Source: Holophagales bacterium (GTDB lineage Bacteria > Acidobacteriota > Holophagae > Holophagales > Holophagaceae). Taken from it: a stretch of DNA of 5,039 nucleotides. Below, in pieces: positions 4,488 to 5,039 of the stretch (position 1 is the first letter of the stretch; each line of letters starts with the position of its first letter). The position numbers and the translations under genes are program-made. The notes under the pieces are model-generated. The model worked only from the letters and a program-made list of their open reading frames with translations, searched no databases and was not told the DNA's origin. Where the stretch lies: contig JAIRRD010000116.1 of assembly GCA_031256155.1 (NCBI GenBank), forward strand, positions 1 to 5,039. The letters are read 5' to 3'.

Positions 4488-5039
4488 TTGGCGATAGACA
4501 CCGAAGCCCCCCTCCGTATAGTTGCAATTGGTGGTGGGACAGGTTTAGCCGCACTGCTCAGAGCTTTAAAGCCTGAAGCTGTGCGGGAAAAAAATTCATG
4601 GCGTTTAACGGGAATTGTGGCAGTTTCAGATAATGGCGGTTCTTCCGGTCGTTTGCGGGAAGAATTAGGTGTAATTCCGCCGGGTGACTTGCGTAACTGC
4701 CTTTCATCTCTGGGTTTAAAAGGTTCGGTTCTAAGCGATCTGCTGGAATACAGATTTAAGAGCGATGGCGCGCTTGGTGGTCACAGTCTCGGTAACCTGA
4801 TGCTGTCAGCAATGGCGGACATTTGCGGCAGTTGGGTAGCGGCCATCAGACAACTTTCAGATGTGCTTGTCACTGTTGGGAGACTTTATCCGGCAACGCT
4901 CACGCAAATGACTCTTTTAGCAGAAGATGATACCGGAAAAATATATGAAGGCGAGACCAGCATCAACCATTGTCGGCCTCCGTTAAAAAAATTGTGGCTG
5001 GAGCCAGCAGACGCAGAACCGATACCGGAAGTTATTTTG
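4488..5039 (+). CDS. yvcK: YvcK/CofD-like family protein (UDP-sugar-binding, 'gluconeogenesis factor'), N-terminal part
   Basis: The frame is open from 4479 to the window's right edge, giving 184 codons from the TTG at 4488. The family is usually about 310-330 residues or longer, so about half is present. The nucleotide-binding loop IVAIGGGTGLAALLRALK lies at 11-28. SDNGGSSGRLREELGV (47-62), PPGDLRNCLSSL (64-75), LEYRF (86-90) and GGHSLGN (97-103) follow. These blocks define the YvcK family, related to the CofD fold. In Bacillus, YvcK is needed for growth on gluconeogenic carbon sources and for cell shape, and it binds UDP-GlcNAc/UDP-glucose. A cytoplasmic role in cell-wall precursor allocation is inferred here. 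TTG 4488 is the only in-frame start codon before the GGGTG loop, but its ribosome site is weak (purines in TTAAG), so coupling to the TPR stop 4 bases upstream is likely. Asn49 stands where many relatives have Asp in DDGGSSGR. Confidence 0.9.
   Translation, partial: MAIDTEAPLRIVAIGGGTGLAALLRALKPEAVREKNSWRLTGIVAVSDNGGSSGRLREELGVIPPGDLRNCLSSLGLKGSVLSDLLEYRFKSDGALGGHSLGNLMLSAMADICGSWVAAIRQLSDVLVTVGRLYPATLTQMTLLAEDDTGKIYEGETSINHCRPPLKKLWLEPADAEPIPEVIL

Overview
The window reads as a chromosomal segment of a Gram-negative bacterium. The partial RND efflux pump at the left edge belongs to a tripartite system that spans two membranes. All protein-coding genes lie on the + strand. The phylum cannot be settled from this sequence. 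The combination of an RND pump, a NatA/NatB-type ABC exporter, UppP and a YvcK-family protein, with frequent TTG/GTG starts, would fit several non-enterobacterial phyla (Acidobacteriota, PVC or deltaproteobacterial-like groups), and this is inference only. Hand-counted sample lines suggest the RND gene is richer in G+C (about 55-58%) than the genes to its right (about 40%).

Layout. (1) 1-672: the 3' end of an RND (AcrB/HAE1-type) inner-membrane efflux protein. (2) 673-893: a gene-free stretch packed with palindromic repeat units, namely hairpins at 718-743 and 743-782 plus a decayed partial copy at about 784-817. (3) 894-1733: uppP, undecaprenyl-diphosphate phosphatase, most likely starting at a TTG behind a good Shine-Dalgarno. 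(4) 1734-1942: a second gene-free stretch carrying the same two repeat units in the opposite order (1792-1829 and 1828-1855), so uppP is bracketed by the repeat. (5) 1943-3930: a two-gene ABC exporter operon, natA-like ATPase and natB-like permease, coupled by an ATGA overlap. (6) 3980-4483: a small cytoplasmic TPR protein. (7) 4488-5039: the 5' part of a yvcK-family gene, starting 4 bases after the TPR stop and running off the right edge.

How the genes may work together. The RND pump and the NatAB exporter are membrane export systems. UppP recycles the lipid carrier for peptidoglycan and other envelope polymers. YvcK-family proteins bind UDP-sugars and influence cell-wall precursor allocation in Gram-positive models. 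The neighbourhood therefore has an envelope and export flavour, but only natA-natB and TPR-yvcK look like tightly coupled pairs. No convincing new multi-gene system is visible. The most unusual content is the composite palindromic repeat around uppP. Next are the changed active-site motif of UppP (Pro to Phe) and the close TPR-yvcK pairing.
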